10,743 bases of DNA from Micavibrio sp. UBA2020 (GCA_002334985.1 DDBY01000144.1:30784-41526), one strand, 5' to 3'. Positions 1 through 7,053 are shown, counted from the stretch's first letter. The notes: generated by a model from the letters alone, not told the origin. Numbers and translations are program-made.

Positions 1-633
1 AACGAAGCGTCCAAAGCGTCTTACCTGCAAGAAAACGTCCGCGCGGCTTATGGCCTGTCGGGCGCGGTGAAAGAAGACCACGTCAAGCTGCGCGCACTGG
101 AAGACGAAGTGAACCAGAACATCGTCACCCTGAACCGCCTGCTGACCTCCACCAGCGATGAAATCAACCGCCGCCAGGCTTACCTGCGCACGGAAAAGCT
201 GAACCTGCAAACCATGTCGCTGGCCGTTGCCAATGGCGAACTGTATGGCCAGAACCTGTCCAACAGCCTGTTCAAGCGCGCCACGCAGGAAGCGACCACC
301 TTCTCCGCCCCTGCGGCGCAGAATCCGGCCAGCCGCCGCCCGCTGGTCATCATCCGTTTCGACCGCAGCAACGTGAATTACGAACAGCAGCTCTATACCG
401 CTGTTGGTCAGGCACTGGAAAAATATCCGGCTGCCAAATTCGACCTCGTTGCCGTCAGCCCGTCGCAGGGTAACGCCGCCGAAATGGCGCTGGCTTCGAC
501 CGAAGCGCGCAAGAACGGCGAAAACGTGCTGCGCTCGCTGACGCAAATGGGCCTGCCGCTGGAGCGTGTGCGCCTGAACGCCGCCAACAGCAGCGGCGTG
601 CGCAACAGCGAAGTGCATCTGTACCTGCAATAA
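1..633 (+). CDS. Coiled-coil protein with OmpA-like C-terminal domain (5' partial)
   Basis: The frame is open from the first base, so the 5' end lies outside the window; 210 residues are visible. A GTG at 67 could be read as a start, but the upstream codons are ordinary coding sequence and I treat it as internal. The visible N-terminal half is rich in charged and Leu residues with heptad-like spacing, suggesting a coiled coil. An Ala/Pro linker follows. The last ~100 residues begin at RRPLVIIRFDR and contain ENVLRSLTQMGLPLERVRL, ending SEVHLYLQ. That pattern (helix, Gly-Leu turn, strand, closing EVxLYL strand) resembles the end of OmpA-like domains and the C-termini of alphaproteobacterial envelope proteins I remember. 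A peptidoglycan-linked envelope role is inference; any signal peptide is outside the window. A strong terminator follows 43 nt after the stop. Confidence 0.7.
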   Translation, partial: NEASKASYLQENVRAAYGLSGAVKEDHVKLRALEDEVNQNIVTLNRLLTSTSDEINRRQAYLRTEKLNLQTMSLAVANGELYGQNLSNSLFKRATQEATTFSAPAAQNPASRRPLVIIRFDRSNVNYEQQLYTAVGQALEKYPAAKFDLVAVSPSQGNAAEMALASTEARKNGENVLRSLTQMGLPLERVRLNAANSSGVRNSEVHLYLQ

Positions 634-676
634 CCGCACAGCGGCTGTTACAAACAGAAACAATTATTTTCTACAC

Positions 677-720
677 AAAAACAGGCGCCCGACTATATGA
701 TGGTCTGGCGCCTGTTTTTT
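677..720 (+). terminator. Rho-independent terminator after the partial envelope gene
   Basis: A perfect 13-bp inverted repeat has arms AAAAACAGGCGCC (677-689) and GGCGCCTGTTTTT (707-719), a 17-nt loop and a six-T tract (715-720). It should end transcription of the upstream gene. Its T tract ends only 19 nt before the next start codon, so it could also act within that gene's leader. Confidence 0.85.
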
Positions 721-739
721 ATCCCCGCAAGGAAGGTTC

Positions 740-1957
740 ATGGAACATTATCTCGACCAGCTTACCGCCATCGCCATGGTGACATCCGTGGCTTTGCTGT
801 GCGGGCTGGCCCTGATACGCATCCGCCAGCCGGCGATTGTCGGCTATATTCTTGCAGGCCTCGTTTTGGGCCCCACAGGGCTCGGCTTTGTTTCCAACAC
901 CGAAACCGTCAAGCTGCTGGCCGAACTTGGCGTTATCATGCTGCTGTTCATCATCGGCATGGAGCTGAACATGCGCAGCTTCCGCGCGGTTTACAAAACC
1001 GCACTGGCGACCGTCGCGCTGCAGGTCGGCGCGGCAATAGGTATTTTCGCACTGGTCGGGTTCTTCCTCGACTGGTCTTTGCAGAAAATTTTGCTGTTCA
1101 GTTTTGCAACCGCGTTGTCGTCAACGGCGGTTTCCATCAAAATCCTCGAAGAAACCGACGACCTTAAAACCCCCGTCGGCCGGACGACCATTTCCGTTCT
1201 TATCGCGCAGGACCTTGCGGTTATCCCGATGATGCTGATTATCGGCGCGTTCGCGGCCACGGGCGATGCGGAATCTGCCGGCCGCGCCATTTTGCTCAAA
1301 CTCGGCATGGCCGTCGGTCTGATGCTGGTTGTGATGTGGTTTCTCTCCCGCCGCGAACAAATCGAACTGCCGGGCTCCAAATGGATGGTCTCCCGCCCTG
1401 AAATCGTGCCGCTGGCGGCCATGGCGTTCTGCTTCAGCTGGGCAACGCTGTCGGGCGCGGCAGGGCTGTCGGCCGCTTATGGCGCCTTTATCGCGGGGAT
1501 GATTGTCGGCAATTCAAGCATCCGCGAGGTCATGCACCACGCGGCGGAGCCGATACAAACCATTTTGCTGATGGTGTTTTTCCTCTCCGTCGGGCTGCTT
1601 ATCGACCTTAACTTCATCCGCGAAAACTGGGCGCATGTGCTTATCGTGCTGACCATCGTGACGGTTTTGAAAACGGCCGCGAATATTTTCATCCTGCACT
1701 GGCTGGGCGAGCCGTGGGAGCGTTCATTCCACAGCGGCGTGGTCATGGGGCAGGTCGGGGAATTTTCGTTCATCCTGGCGGCATTGGGGCTTTCGGCACA
1801 TGTCATCGCCGACGACGGTTACCGCCTGATGATTGCGGTCATCGCGCTCAGCCTGCTGATTAGCCCGATGTGGCTGATGATTGCACGCCGCCTGCACGAC
1901 ATGGCCATCCACCGCCTGACCGGCCACCTGCCGCAAGCCGCACCGGACGACCTTTAA
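740..1957 (+). CDS. CPA2-family cation:proton antiporter (Kef/YbaL type, no RCK domain)
   Basis: This 405-residue, strongly hydrophobic inner-membrane protein of about 12 segments belongs to the Na+/H+ exchanger domain family (PF00999), monovalent cation:proton antiporter-2 branch. Recognisable Kef/YbaL-like landmarks are GYILAGLVLGPTGLG (35-49), LLFIIGMELN (68-77), ALSSTAVSIKILEE (125-138), QDLAVIP with the membrane-embedded Gln157-Asp158 pair, FFLSVG (280-285) and GQVGEFSFILA (337-347). Asp158 is the expected ion-coupling residue. KefB, KefC and YbaL carry a cytoplasmic TrkA-N/RCK nucleotide-binding domain after the transporter. Here the protein stops about 20 residues after the last segment, so nucleotide or glutathione gating on the same chain is absent. 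Start: ATG 740 with AAGGA at 729-733. The gene converges on the pseudouridine synthase with 13 nt between stops. Substrate (K+ or Na+) cannot be told. Confidence 0.9.
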   Translation: MEHYLDQLTAIAMVTSVALLCGLALIRIRQPAIVGYILAGLVLGPTGLGFVSNTETVKLLAELGVIMLLFIIGMELNMRSFRAVYKTALATVALQVGAAIGIFALVGFFLDWSLQKILLFSFATALSSTAVSIKILEETDDLKTPVGRTTISVLIAQDLAVIPMMLIIGAFAATGDAESAGRAILLKLGMAVGLMLVVMWFLSRREQIELPGSKWMVSRPEIVPLAAMAFCFSWATLSGAAGLSAAYGAFIAGMIVGNSSIREVMHHAAEPIQTILLMVFFLSVGLLIDLNFIRENWAHVLIVLTIVTVLKTAANIFILHWLGEPWERSFHSGVVMGQVGEFSFILAALGLSAHVIADDGYRLMIAVIALSLLISPMWLMIARRLHDMAIHRLTGHLPQAAPDDL

Positions 1958-1970
1958 GCCGCAGACGCTT

Positions 1971-2741
1971 TTATTTTTCCTGCAGGAATTTTCCGACAGC
2001 ATGGGCGAGCACTTGCGGCTCGACTTCCTCGACCCCGCCCACGGGCAGTTTGCTCAGGTGGAACGGGCCGTAGGATTCGCGTATCAGACGGTTTACCTCG
2101 ACCCCGAAGTGCGACAGCACGCGGCGAATTTCGCGGTTCTTCCCCTCATGCAGGGTCATGTGCAGCCAGACGTTGGCGCCTTGCTGCTTTTCAATCTCTG
2201 CCTTGATAGACCCGTAATGCACCCCATCGACCGTCACGCCCTTGGCGAGCGCACGCAGCATGCCGTCGCCGACACGGCCGAAGGCACGCACGCGGTATTG
2301 CCGTGACCAGCCCGTGGCCGGCAGCTCCAGATGGCGCGACAGCGCGCCGTCATTCGTCAAAAGCAAAAGCCCTTCGCTGTTCAAATCCAGCCGCCCCACG
2401 GAAATCACGCGCGGCATATCGGCAGGCAAATGCTGGAAAATCGTATCGCGCCCCTGCTCGTCGCGGTGGCTGGTGACCAGCCCCGCAGGCTTATGGTAAC
2501 GCCAGAGGCGTGTCGCGGGCGCAGCCCCAATCCGGCGGCCATCGACCACAATCGCATCCGCATCCGTGACCAGCACGGCAGGGGTTTCGAGGATTTTGCC
2601 GTTCAGCATCACGCGGCCCTCGGCAATCCAGCGCTCCGCATCGCGGCGGGAGCATACACCCGCGCGCGCCAGACGCTTGGCAATGCGCTCGCCTTTGCTG
2701 GCCATATCTTCTGTTTCGCTGTTTTGCTCTTCGCCGTTCAT
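1971..2741 (-). CDS. rluB: rRNA pseudouridine synthase, RluB/RsuA family
   Basis: The 256-residue protein isomerises uridine to pseudouridine in ribosomal RNA. An S4 RNA-binding domain lies at about 17-63 (RIAKRLARAGVCSRRDAERWI). The catalytic domain contains SVGRLDLNSEGLLLLTNDG (114-132) with catalytic Asp119 in the GRLD motif, and GKNREIRR (200-207), a hallmark of the RsuA/RluB/RluE/RluF group. By similarity it is closest to RluB (23S rRNA), but RsuA-like 16S activity cannot be excluded. The start is uncertain: Met1 leaves 17 nt to the divergent tadA, while Met13 (ATG at 2705) begins MASKGERIAKR, closer to where family members start. Neither has a strong Shine-Dalgarno sequence. A minus-strand TATAAATT at 2746-2753 could be a -10 element. 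Divergent pairing with tadA is, from memory, common in Alphaproteobacteria. Confidence 0.9.
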   Translation of the reverse strand: MNGEEQNSETEDMASKGERIAKRLARAGVCSRRDAERWIAEGRVMLNGKILETPAVLVTDADAIVVDGRRIGAAPATRLWRYHKPAGLVTSHRDEQGRDTIFQHLPADMPRVISVGRLDLNSEGLLLLTNDGALSRHLELPATGWSRQYRVRAFGRVGDGMLRALAKGVTVDGVHYGSIKAEIEKQQGANVWLHMTLHEGKNREIRRVLSHFGVEVNRLIRESYGPFHLSKLPVGGVEEVEPQVLAHAVGKFLQEK

Positions 2742-2758
2742 TCTGCTAATTTATAGGA

Positions 2759-3217
2759 ATGCAGGCAGAAAACAAATATATGATGCGCGCGCAGGCGCTG
2801 GCCGCCGAAGCCGCCGCCCTTGGGGAAATTCCCGTCGGCGCGGTGCTGGTCGATAGCCAGAGCGGCGAGATTGTGGCCGAAGCCCATAACCTGACGGAGC
2901 GTGACAGCGACGCGACCGCCCATGCCGAAATCATCGCCCTGCGCGCGGGCGGTGCAAAAAAAGGCAGCCCCAGACTTTCCGATTGCGACCTTTATGTAAC
3001 GCTGGAGCCCTGCGCGATGTGCGCGGCGGCCATTTCTTTCGCCCGCATCCGCAGGCTTTATTTCGGCGCCTATGACCCCAAGGGCGGCGGGGTTGAAAAC
3101 GGCACGGTTTTTTACAGCCAGCCGACTTGCCACCACCGCCCCGAAGTTTACGGCGGCATCCACGAGCAGGACTGCGCGCAGCTGCTGAAAGACTTTTTCA
3201 AGGATAAACGCACATGA
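2759..3217 (+). CDS. tadA: tRNA adenosine(34) deaminase TadA
   Basis: The 152-residue protein converts adenosine to inosine at wobble position 34 of tRNA-Arg(ACG), allowing one tRNA to decode several codons. It has the complete zinc deaminase signature: HAEI with zinc ligand His55 and proton-shuttling Glu57, and PCAMC with zinc ligands Cys85 and Cys88. GEIPVGAVLV (22-31) and ARIRRLYFGAYDPKGGG (95-111) match TadA rather than cytidine deaminases. Length fits the family. The chosen ATG gives seven residues before the paired Met8-Met9, similar to the N-terminus of E. coli TadA; its only Shine-Dalgarno-like bases (AGGA) directly abut the ATG, so Met8 at 2780 is an alternative. The stop overlaps the xseA start by 4 nt (ATGA), indicating a two-gene operon with translational coupling. 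Confidence 0.95.
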   Translation: MQAENKYMMRAQALAAEAAALGEIPVGAVLVDSQSGEIVAEAHNLTERDSDATAHAEIIALRAGGAKKGSPRLSDCDLYVTLEPCAMCAAAISFARIRRLYFGAYDPKGGGVENGTVFYSQPTCHHRPEVYGGIHEQDCAQLLKDFFKDKRT

Positions 3218-4617
3218 GCGCAAGCGGCCTTTTCGACAACGACGACCCTTTCGGCCTGCCCCCTTCGCCGGACGATGCGCCCGCGCTGCAAAACGCACCG
3301 CCCGAATACAGCGTCAGCGAGCTGAGCCATAAGCTGAAGCGCATGGTGGAGGATGAATTCTCGTTCGTGCGCGTGCGCGGGGAGATTTCAAAAGTCACCA
3401 TCGCCAAATCAGGGCACCTTTATACCGCGCTGAAAGACGACGGTTCGGTGCTGGACGCTGTTTGCTGGAAAGGCACTGTCGCGCGCCTCGGCCTCCGCCC
3501 CGAAGAGGGGATGGAGGTTGTGGTCACAGGGCGCCTGACCACCTACCCCGGCCGCTCCAACTATCAGATTATCATCGAAACGATGGAGCTGGCGGGGCAA
3601 GGCGCGCTTTTGAAAATGCTGGAGGAGCGCAAAAAGAAACTCGCCGCCGAAGGGCTGTTCGACCCCGCGCGCAAGCAGCTCATCCCCTTTTTGCCCGAAG
3701 TTATCGGCGTCGTCACATCGCCCACGGGCGCGGTTATCCGCGACATCATGCACCGTTTGAGCGAGCGTTTTCCGCGCCGCGTGCTTATCTGGCCCGTCAT
3801 GGTGCAAGGCGCGGGCGCGGCGCAGCAGGTGGCCGCGGCTATTCGCGGATTTAATGCGATTGCGATGGATTCGCCCCTGCGCCCTGACGTCTTGATTGTC
3901 GCGCGCGGCGGCGGCTCGTTCGAAGACCTGATGCCGTTCAACGACGAAGCCGTGGTGCGCGCCGCAGCGGATAGCGACATCCCGCTGATTTCCGCCGTCG
4001 GCCATGAAACCGACACCACGCTTATCGACTTTGCCGCAGATTTGCGCGCGCCCACGCCGACGGCGGCCGCGGAAAAAGCGGTGCCCGTACGCGCCGAAAT
4101 TCTGGCCGCCGTACTGGACGATGAGAAACGCCTGCATTTGACGATGCAGCGGCGGCTGCAACATTACCGCACGCATCTGACGGGGCTCGGCCGCGGCCTT
4201 GGCGACCCTAAACGCCTCATGGAAAACACCATGCAGCGGCTTGACCATCTGGGTGCGAAGCTGGACAGCGGGCTTTTGTCATGGCTGCAAAAACGCCGCG
4301 CCGTGCTGGGGGAGCTTTCTGCGCGCGTATCGGGCAGGCCGCTTCGTTTGCGCATCGATGCCGCTGCGCGCCTGCTGGCGCAGCAGGGGGAGCGACTGAA
4401 AAACAGCGAAAACCGCATACTGGATGAACGCCGCCGCAAGCTGCAAAATATCGACGCGCTTTTGCAAAGCCTGTCGTTCGAGCGGGTGCTGGAGCGCGGA
4501 TACAGCGTTACCTTCGATGCCGCCGGCAATATCGTTTCATCCGCCAAAGACATCAAAAGCGGCGATGACCTGCGCCTGCGCCTGCGCGACGGCGAGGCGG
4601 CGGTAAAAGCGAAATAA
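3214..4617 (+). CDS. xseA: Exodeoxyribonuclease VII large subunit
   Basis: XseA is the catalytic subunit of exonuclease VII, which degrades single-stranded DNA from both ends and works in mismatch repair and clearance of DNA damage. The 467-residue chain has a short acidic N-terminal extension, an OB-fold DNA-binding domain (about 31-125, with EYSVSELSHKLKRMVE and FVRVRGEISK) and the Exonuc_VII_L catalytic domain. Key motifs are TSPTGAVIRDI (169-178), VARGGGSFEDLMPFNDE (229-245) and SAVGHETDTTLIDFAADLRA (260-279). Asp177, Arg231, His264 and Asp267 align with the catalytic Asp155, Arg205, His238 and Asp241 reported for E. coli XseA. A long helical region and a C-terminal LERGYS motif (495-500 region of the family, here near residue 427) complete it. 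AAGGA at 3200-3204 is a good Shine-Dalgarno inside tadA. The small subunit xseB is not in the window. Confidence 0.97.
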   Translation: MSASGLFDNDDPFGLPPSPDDAPALQNAPPEYSVSELSHKLKRMVEDEFSFVRVRGEISKVTIAKSGHLYTALKDDGSVLDAVCWKGTVARLGLRPEEGMEVVVTGRLTTYPGRSNYQIIIETMELAGQGALLKMLEERKKKLAAEGLFDPARKQLIPFLPEVIGVVTSPTGAVIRDIMHRLSERFPRRVLIWPVMVQGAGAAQQVAAAIRGFNAIAMDSPLRPDVLIVARGGGSFEDLMPFNDEAVVRAAADSDIPLISAVGHETDTTLIDFAADLRAPTPTAAAEKAVPVRAEILAAVLDDEKRLHLTMQRRLQHYRTHLTGLGRGLGDPKRLMENTMQRLDHLGAKLDSGLLSWLQKRRAVLGELSARVSGRPLRLRIDAAARLLAQQGERLKNSENRILDERRRKLQNIDALLQSLSFERVLERGYSVTFDAAGNIVSSAKDIKSGDDLRLRLRDGEAAVKAK

Positions 4618-4624
4618 AAGAAGA

Positions 4625-5293
4625 TTATTTTTCTTCATTTGCCGCAGAAATTTGCGGCGCCTCTTCCGCCTGCGCTTCGGCGGGGATTGCAGGTGCGGCT
4701 TCGGGTTTGACGAACAGCTTTTCGTAGAGAGATTGCAGCCCCACCATCACGCCGAGCGCCAGCCAGTAAAACCAGAAAATCTGCATGGTGCCGAGGGCGT
4801 ATGACAGCGACAGCGGAAACAAAACCGCTGCTACCACTGCCGCCATGTAAACAAGGCCGGTAAAGAAAACCGTTTCGCGGTCGCGCGTCGCAAACAGCGC
4901 CCAGGGCGTCAGCCCCGCGGCAATCCCCCAGACCACGCCCGGCACCAACATTTCGGCATCATTGAGGATGTAGGGCAGGACGACGGCAAAAGACCACGCC
5001 GTATAACCCGCCATCAGGGTGACGAACCACATAAAGCTGAGCGCCGCGAAAAGGCGCGAGGCATAGGGATATTTTTTTTCGGTCGCCATCATGACGCCGG
5101 CGCAGAAACCGGCGGGTATCATCAACAGCGGAAACAAAATGGGCGAAGCGACAAAAGCCATCACCGCCGGCCACAAAGCATACCAATGCCCCGCACCAAT
5201 CAGCCAGAACCCGCTGCACACGACGCAAACGATGCCCGCCGCGATAAACGGATTAAGCGATTTTTTGACCAGATTTTTGATAGCCCCGGGCAT
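4625..5293 (-). CDS. Uncharacterised multi-pass membrane protein
   Basis: I do not recognise this 222-residue protein. A short basic N-terminus (Lys6, Lys10, Lys11) is followed by about six hydrophobic stretches, roughly at 15-34, 38-70, 82-110, 115-135, 142-166 and 169-190. Short charged turns such as TEKKYPYASR (71-80) and TRDRE (136-140) lie between them. The C-terminal ~27 residues are a low-complexity Ala/Glu/Pro tail, probably cytoplasmic and disordered. No catalytic motif, lipobox or transporter signature is visible. The start has GGAA 8 nt upstream and lies 21 nt downstream of the ssb stop on the same strand, so it is probably cotranscribed with ssb. It converges on xseA with 7 nt between stops and no clear terminator. 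A role linked to SSB would be pure speculation. Confidence 0.75.
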   Translation of the reverse strand: MPGAIKNLVKKSLNPFIAAGIVCVVCSGFWLIGAGHWYALWPAVMAFVASPILFPLLMIPAGFCAGVMMATEKKYPYASRLFAALSFMWFVTLMAGYTAWSFAVVLPYILNDAEMLVPGVVWGIAAGLTPWALFATRDRETVFFTGLVYMAAVVAAVLFPLSLSYALGTMQIFWFYWLALGVMVGLQSLYEKLFVKPEAAPAIPAEAQAEEAPQISAANEEK

Positions 5294-5314
5294 GCGCGAT
5301 ATTCCGCGTCAGAT

Positions 5315-5785
5315 TTAGAACGGGATTTCGTCGTCCATGTCGTTTTTGGAAGAAGACGCGAAGTTGCCGCCACCCGAAGAAGGCGCACCGCCGCCGAAAT
5401 CATCGCCGCCGCCCATGGAATCGCTGCCGCCGCCGGCACGGCCATCCAGCATCGTCAGCTCGCCGCGGTAGGGGCGCAGCACGACTTCGGTCGTATAAAC
5501 CTCGCGGCCGTCTTTTTCGTACTTGCGGGTTTCCAGCTGGCCTTCGATATAAACCTTGGAGCCTTTTTTCAGGAAACGTTCAACCACCCCGACCAGCGCA
5601 TCGTTGGTCACGGAAATGCGGTGCCATTCGGTGCGCTCTTTGCGCTCGCCGCTGGATTTGTCTTTCCAGCTTTCGGAGGTCGCGATGGAGAAGTTGGCCA
5701 CGCGCCCGCCGTTCGGGAAAGTGCGGATTTCGGGGTCACGCCCCAGATTGCCGACGAGAATGACCTTGTTAACGCTGCCTGCCAC
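5315..5785 (-). CDS. ssb: Single-stranded DNA-binding protein
   Basis: SSB coats single-stranded DNA in replication, recombination and repair and recruits partner proteins through its C-terminal tip. The 156-residue protein has an N-terminal OB fold (about 1-110) starting [21 protein letters not shown], with the conserved ATSESWKDK and TEWHRI segments. A Gly/Ser-rich linker (about 114-146) follows, then the acidic tip DMDDEIPF, the canonical protein-docking motif. The start codon is GTG at 5785, supported by GGAAAGG 7 nt upstream. A minus-strand TAGAAT at 5809-5804 could be a -10 element but has no good -35. I see no GTTC-N7-GTTC or GAAC-N7-GAAC LexA site in the 249 nt to the divergent HD gene, so SOS control of this ssb is not evident. 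The membrane-protein gene follows after 21 nt. Confidence 0.97.
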   Translation of the reverse strand: MAGSVNKVILVGNLGRDPEIRTFPNGGRVANFSIATSESWKDKSSGERKERTEWHRISVTNDALVGVVERFLKKGSKVYIEGQLETRKYEKDGREVYTTEVVLRPYRGELTMLDGRAGGGSDSMGGGDDFGGGAPSSGGGNFASSSKNDMDDEIPF

Positions 5786-5792
5786 GACTGTA

Positions 5793-5799
5793 CCTTTCC
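5793..5799 (-). promoter_or_regulatory. Ribosome binding site deciding the GTG start of ssb
   Basis: Read on the minus strand, GGAAAGG lies 7 nt before the GTG start codon of ssb. This supports the non-ATG start, which also coincides with the standard N-terminus of SSB proteins. Confidence 0.75.
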
Positions 5800-6019
5800 A
5801 AAAATTCTAAAACCCTGCTTTTGACAATTAACCTTAGGAAAAAACCGGTGGCTGGATTAAGATAAATCCACACCGCGAGAATCTGCCCGAATGCGCAAAA
5901 GCCTTGATAGGCTTATGTTTATCATGTGCATGGGAGAGAGACAAGCGGCTTCAAAACCGCCGGAAAGGCGCAATATTAACAGGCTGATAAGGCACCCGCC
6001 GCCGCAGCCGGAAAGACGG

Positions 6020-6025
6020 AAGGAG
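6020..6025 (+). promoter_or_regulatory. Ribosome binding site deciding the start of the HD nucleotidase gene
   Basis: AAGGAG lies 9 nt before ATG 6035. It is the best Shine-Dalgarno in the region and argues against the upstream in-frame ATG at 5891, which has none. The 48 extra codons that start would add are low-complexity and rich in Arg and Pro. Confidence 0.75.
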
Positions 6026-6034
6026 ACCCCCGAT

Positions 6035-6631
6035 ATGCGCGCATGGCAAAGAATGCTCAGCGGCCGCCGCCTGGACCTTATCAACCCCTCCGCCATGGAT
6101 ATCGAGATTGAGGATATCGCCCATGGACTTTCCAGAGTCGCCCGCTGGAACGGCCAGACGACAGGCGACCATGCTTTTTCCGTGGCGCAGCACTCCGTCA
6201 TTGTCGAAAAAATCTGCCGCACGCTGGAGCCCGACGCCGACCGCGTCTGGCTCATGGCCGCGCTTTTGCACGATGCGTCCGAATATGTCGTGGGCGACAT
6301 GATTTCGCCGTTTAAAAACGCCCTCGGCGTCGATTACCGCGCGTTCGAAGACAAATTGATGCAGGCCATCCATATCCGCTTCGGCCTGCCTGCCGTTATC
6401 ACGCCGCAGCTGAAAAAATTCGTGAAGCGCGCGGATAAAATCTCCGCCTATCTGGAAGCGACGCAAATCGCCGGTTTCAGCGACCTTGAAAGCCGCAAAT
6501 TCTTCGGCCCGCCACCGCTGACCATTCAGGACTGGAAAATCGAACCCCTCTCCGCCAATGCCGCCAAAGCAGAATACATCGCCCGCTTCAGCGAACTTCT
6601 GGCGGAAATGCAGGAGCAGAGCGCGGCCTAA
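6035..6631 (+). CDS. HD-domain phosphohydrolase, YfbR-like 5'-deoxynucleotidase
   Basis: The 198-residue protein belongs to the HD superfamily near E. coli YfbR, a metal-dependent enzyme that dephosphorylates deoxyribonucleoside 5'-monophosphates. All metal and catalytic positions are visible: His46 in GDHAFSVAQHS (YfbR His33), His79-Asp80 in LLHDASEYVVGD (YfbR His68-Asp69), Glu83 and Asp88 (YfbR Glu72 and Asp77), and Asp134 in VKRADKISAYL (YfbR Asp137). Arg37-Trp38 precede the first His, as Arg-Trp does in YfbR. The N-terminal segment GRRLDLINPSAMDIEIEDIAHGLSRVARWNGQ is typical of alphaproteobacterial homologues I remember, although their substrate is untested as far as I know. The start is set by the AAGGAG at 6020-6025; the frame itself stays open back to 5891. 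The gene is divergent from ssb and converges on the 130-residue gene with 24 nt between stops. Confidence 0.88.
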   Translation: MRAWQRMLSGRRLDLINPSAMDIEIEDIAHGLSRVARWNGQTTGDHAFSVAQHSVIVEKICRTLEPDADRVWLMAALLHDASEYVVGDMISPFKNALGVDYRAFEDKLMQAIHIRFGLPAVITPQLKKFVKRADKISAYLEATQIAGFSDLESRKFFGPPPLTIQDWKIEPLSANAAKAEYIARFSELLAEMQEQSAA

Positions 6632-6655
6632 CTGGCCACTTTGCTATAAAAGAAA

Positions 6656-7048
6656 TCAAGCCGCCCGGCGCGCCGCGCGTTTGATGGCGGTGAAGGATTT
6701 GCCGTTTTCGTTGGCGGCTTCGTCCTGAATGCCTTCCTGATGATAGGCTTCCATGCCCATGCAACCTTCGTATTTGCCGGTGAAAAATGCGGCGACCATT
6801 TTGCGCGTGCGGCTTTCGGCACCTTTGGTATCGACGTCGGGGTCGCGCAGCGTGGCGAAGGTAATCATGTCATCGCGGGTATAAAGAACGTCGTGTTCGA
6901 TTTTGTGGGCGCGCAGATAGGCCGCGAAAGCCGCCGCCGTACCCTTGGGCGCGCTGTCTTTAAACGCAACGGTCGCCACCAGTGCTTGGCGCGCATATTG
7001 TTTGCCCAGCGCCACGGCGCGGTTGAAATCGTTTTTTTCTTTTTTCAT
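6656..7048 (-). CDS. Uncharacterised small soluble protein
   Basis: I do not recognise this 130-residue protein. It has no signal peptide and no membrane segment. It is rich in Lys/Arg and Ala, with a basic start (MKKEKNDFNR) and basic end (AIKRAARRAA) and a single Cys at 96 in GKYEGCMGMEAYHQEG (91-106). The alternation of helical (AAAFAAYLRAHKI) and strand-like (HDVLYTRDD) segments suggests a small alpha/beta fold. The frame remains open upstream to 7411, but the start at 7048 is clear: GAAGGTGA lies 5 nt before the ATG, and the upstream extension overlaps the uvrA promoter and coding region with atypical composition. It converges on the HD gene and diverges from uvrA, so it is probably transcribed alone. 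A nucleic-acid-binding role would fit its basic ends but nothing proves it. Confidence 0.7.
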   Translation of the reverse strand: MKKEKNDFNRAVALGKQYARQALVATVAFKDSAPKGTAAAFAAYLRAHKIEHDVLYTRDDMITFATLRDPDVDTKGAESRTRKMVAAFFTGKYEGCMGMEAYHQEGIQDEAANENGKSFTAIKRAARRAA

Positions 7049-7053
7049 GCCCG

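Noticed and set aside
1956..1980. AAGC/GCTT mini-hairpin followed by T-rich sequence after the antiporter stop
   Set aside because: The stem is only 4 bp, too weak to call a terminator, although the T-rich stretch could contribute.
3409..4248. 279-codon open frame on the minus strand, antisense to xseA
   Set aside because: It is a composition-driven shadow of xseA, Arg/His-rich and without motifs or a ribosome binding site.
4616..4640. Possible A/T-rich hairpin (GAAGA/TCTTC) between xseA and the membrane-protein gene
   Set aside because: It is only 5 bp and A/T-rich, with poor extension on both sides, so it is not supportable as a terminator.
5821..5826. Perfect TTGACA on the plus strand, a possible -35 for the HD gene
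   Set aside because: At 16-18 nt downstream the bases read around ACCGGT, nothing like a -10 element, so the hexamer alone is not a promoter.
5891..6034. 48-codon N-terminal extension of the HD gene from ATG 5891
   Set aside because: There is no Shine-Dalgarno at 5891, the added residues are low-complexity, and AAGGAG before ATG 6035 gives a better start matching the family N-terminus.
7033..7048. Minus-strand A AAA AAC in zero frame at codons 4-6 of the 130-residue gene, a -1 slippery heptamer
   Set aside because: It arises from the Lys-rich start, there is no sensible product in the -1 frame and no clear stimulatory structure, so it is most likely incidental.
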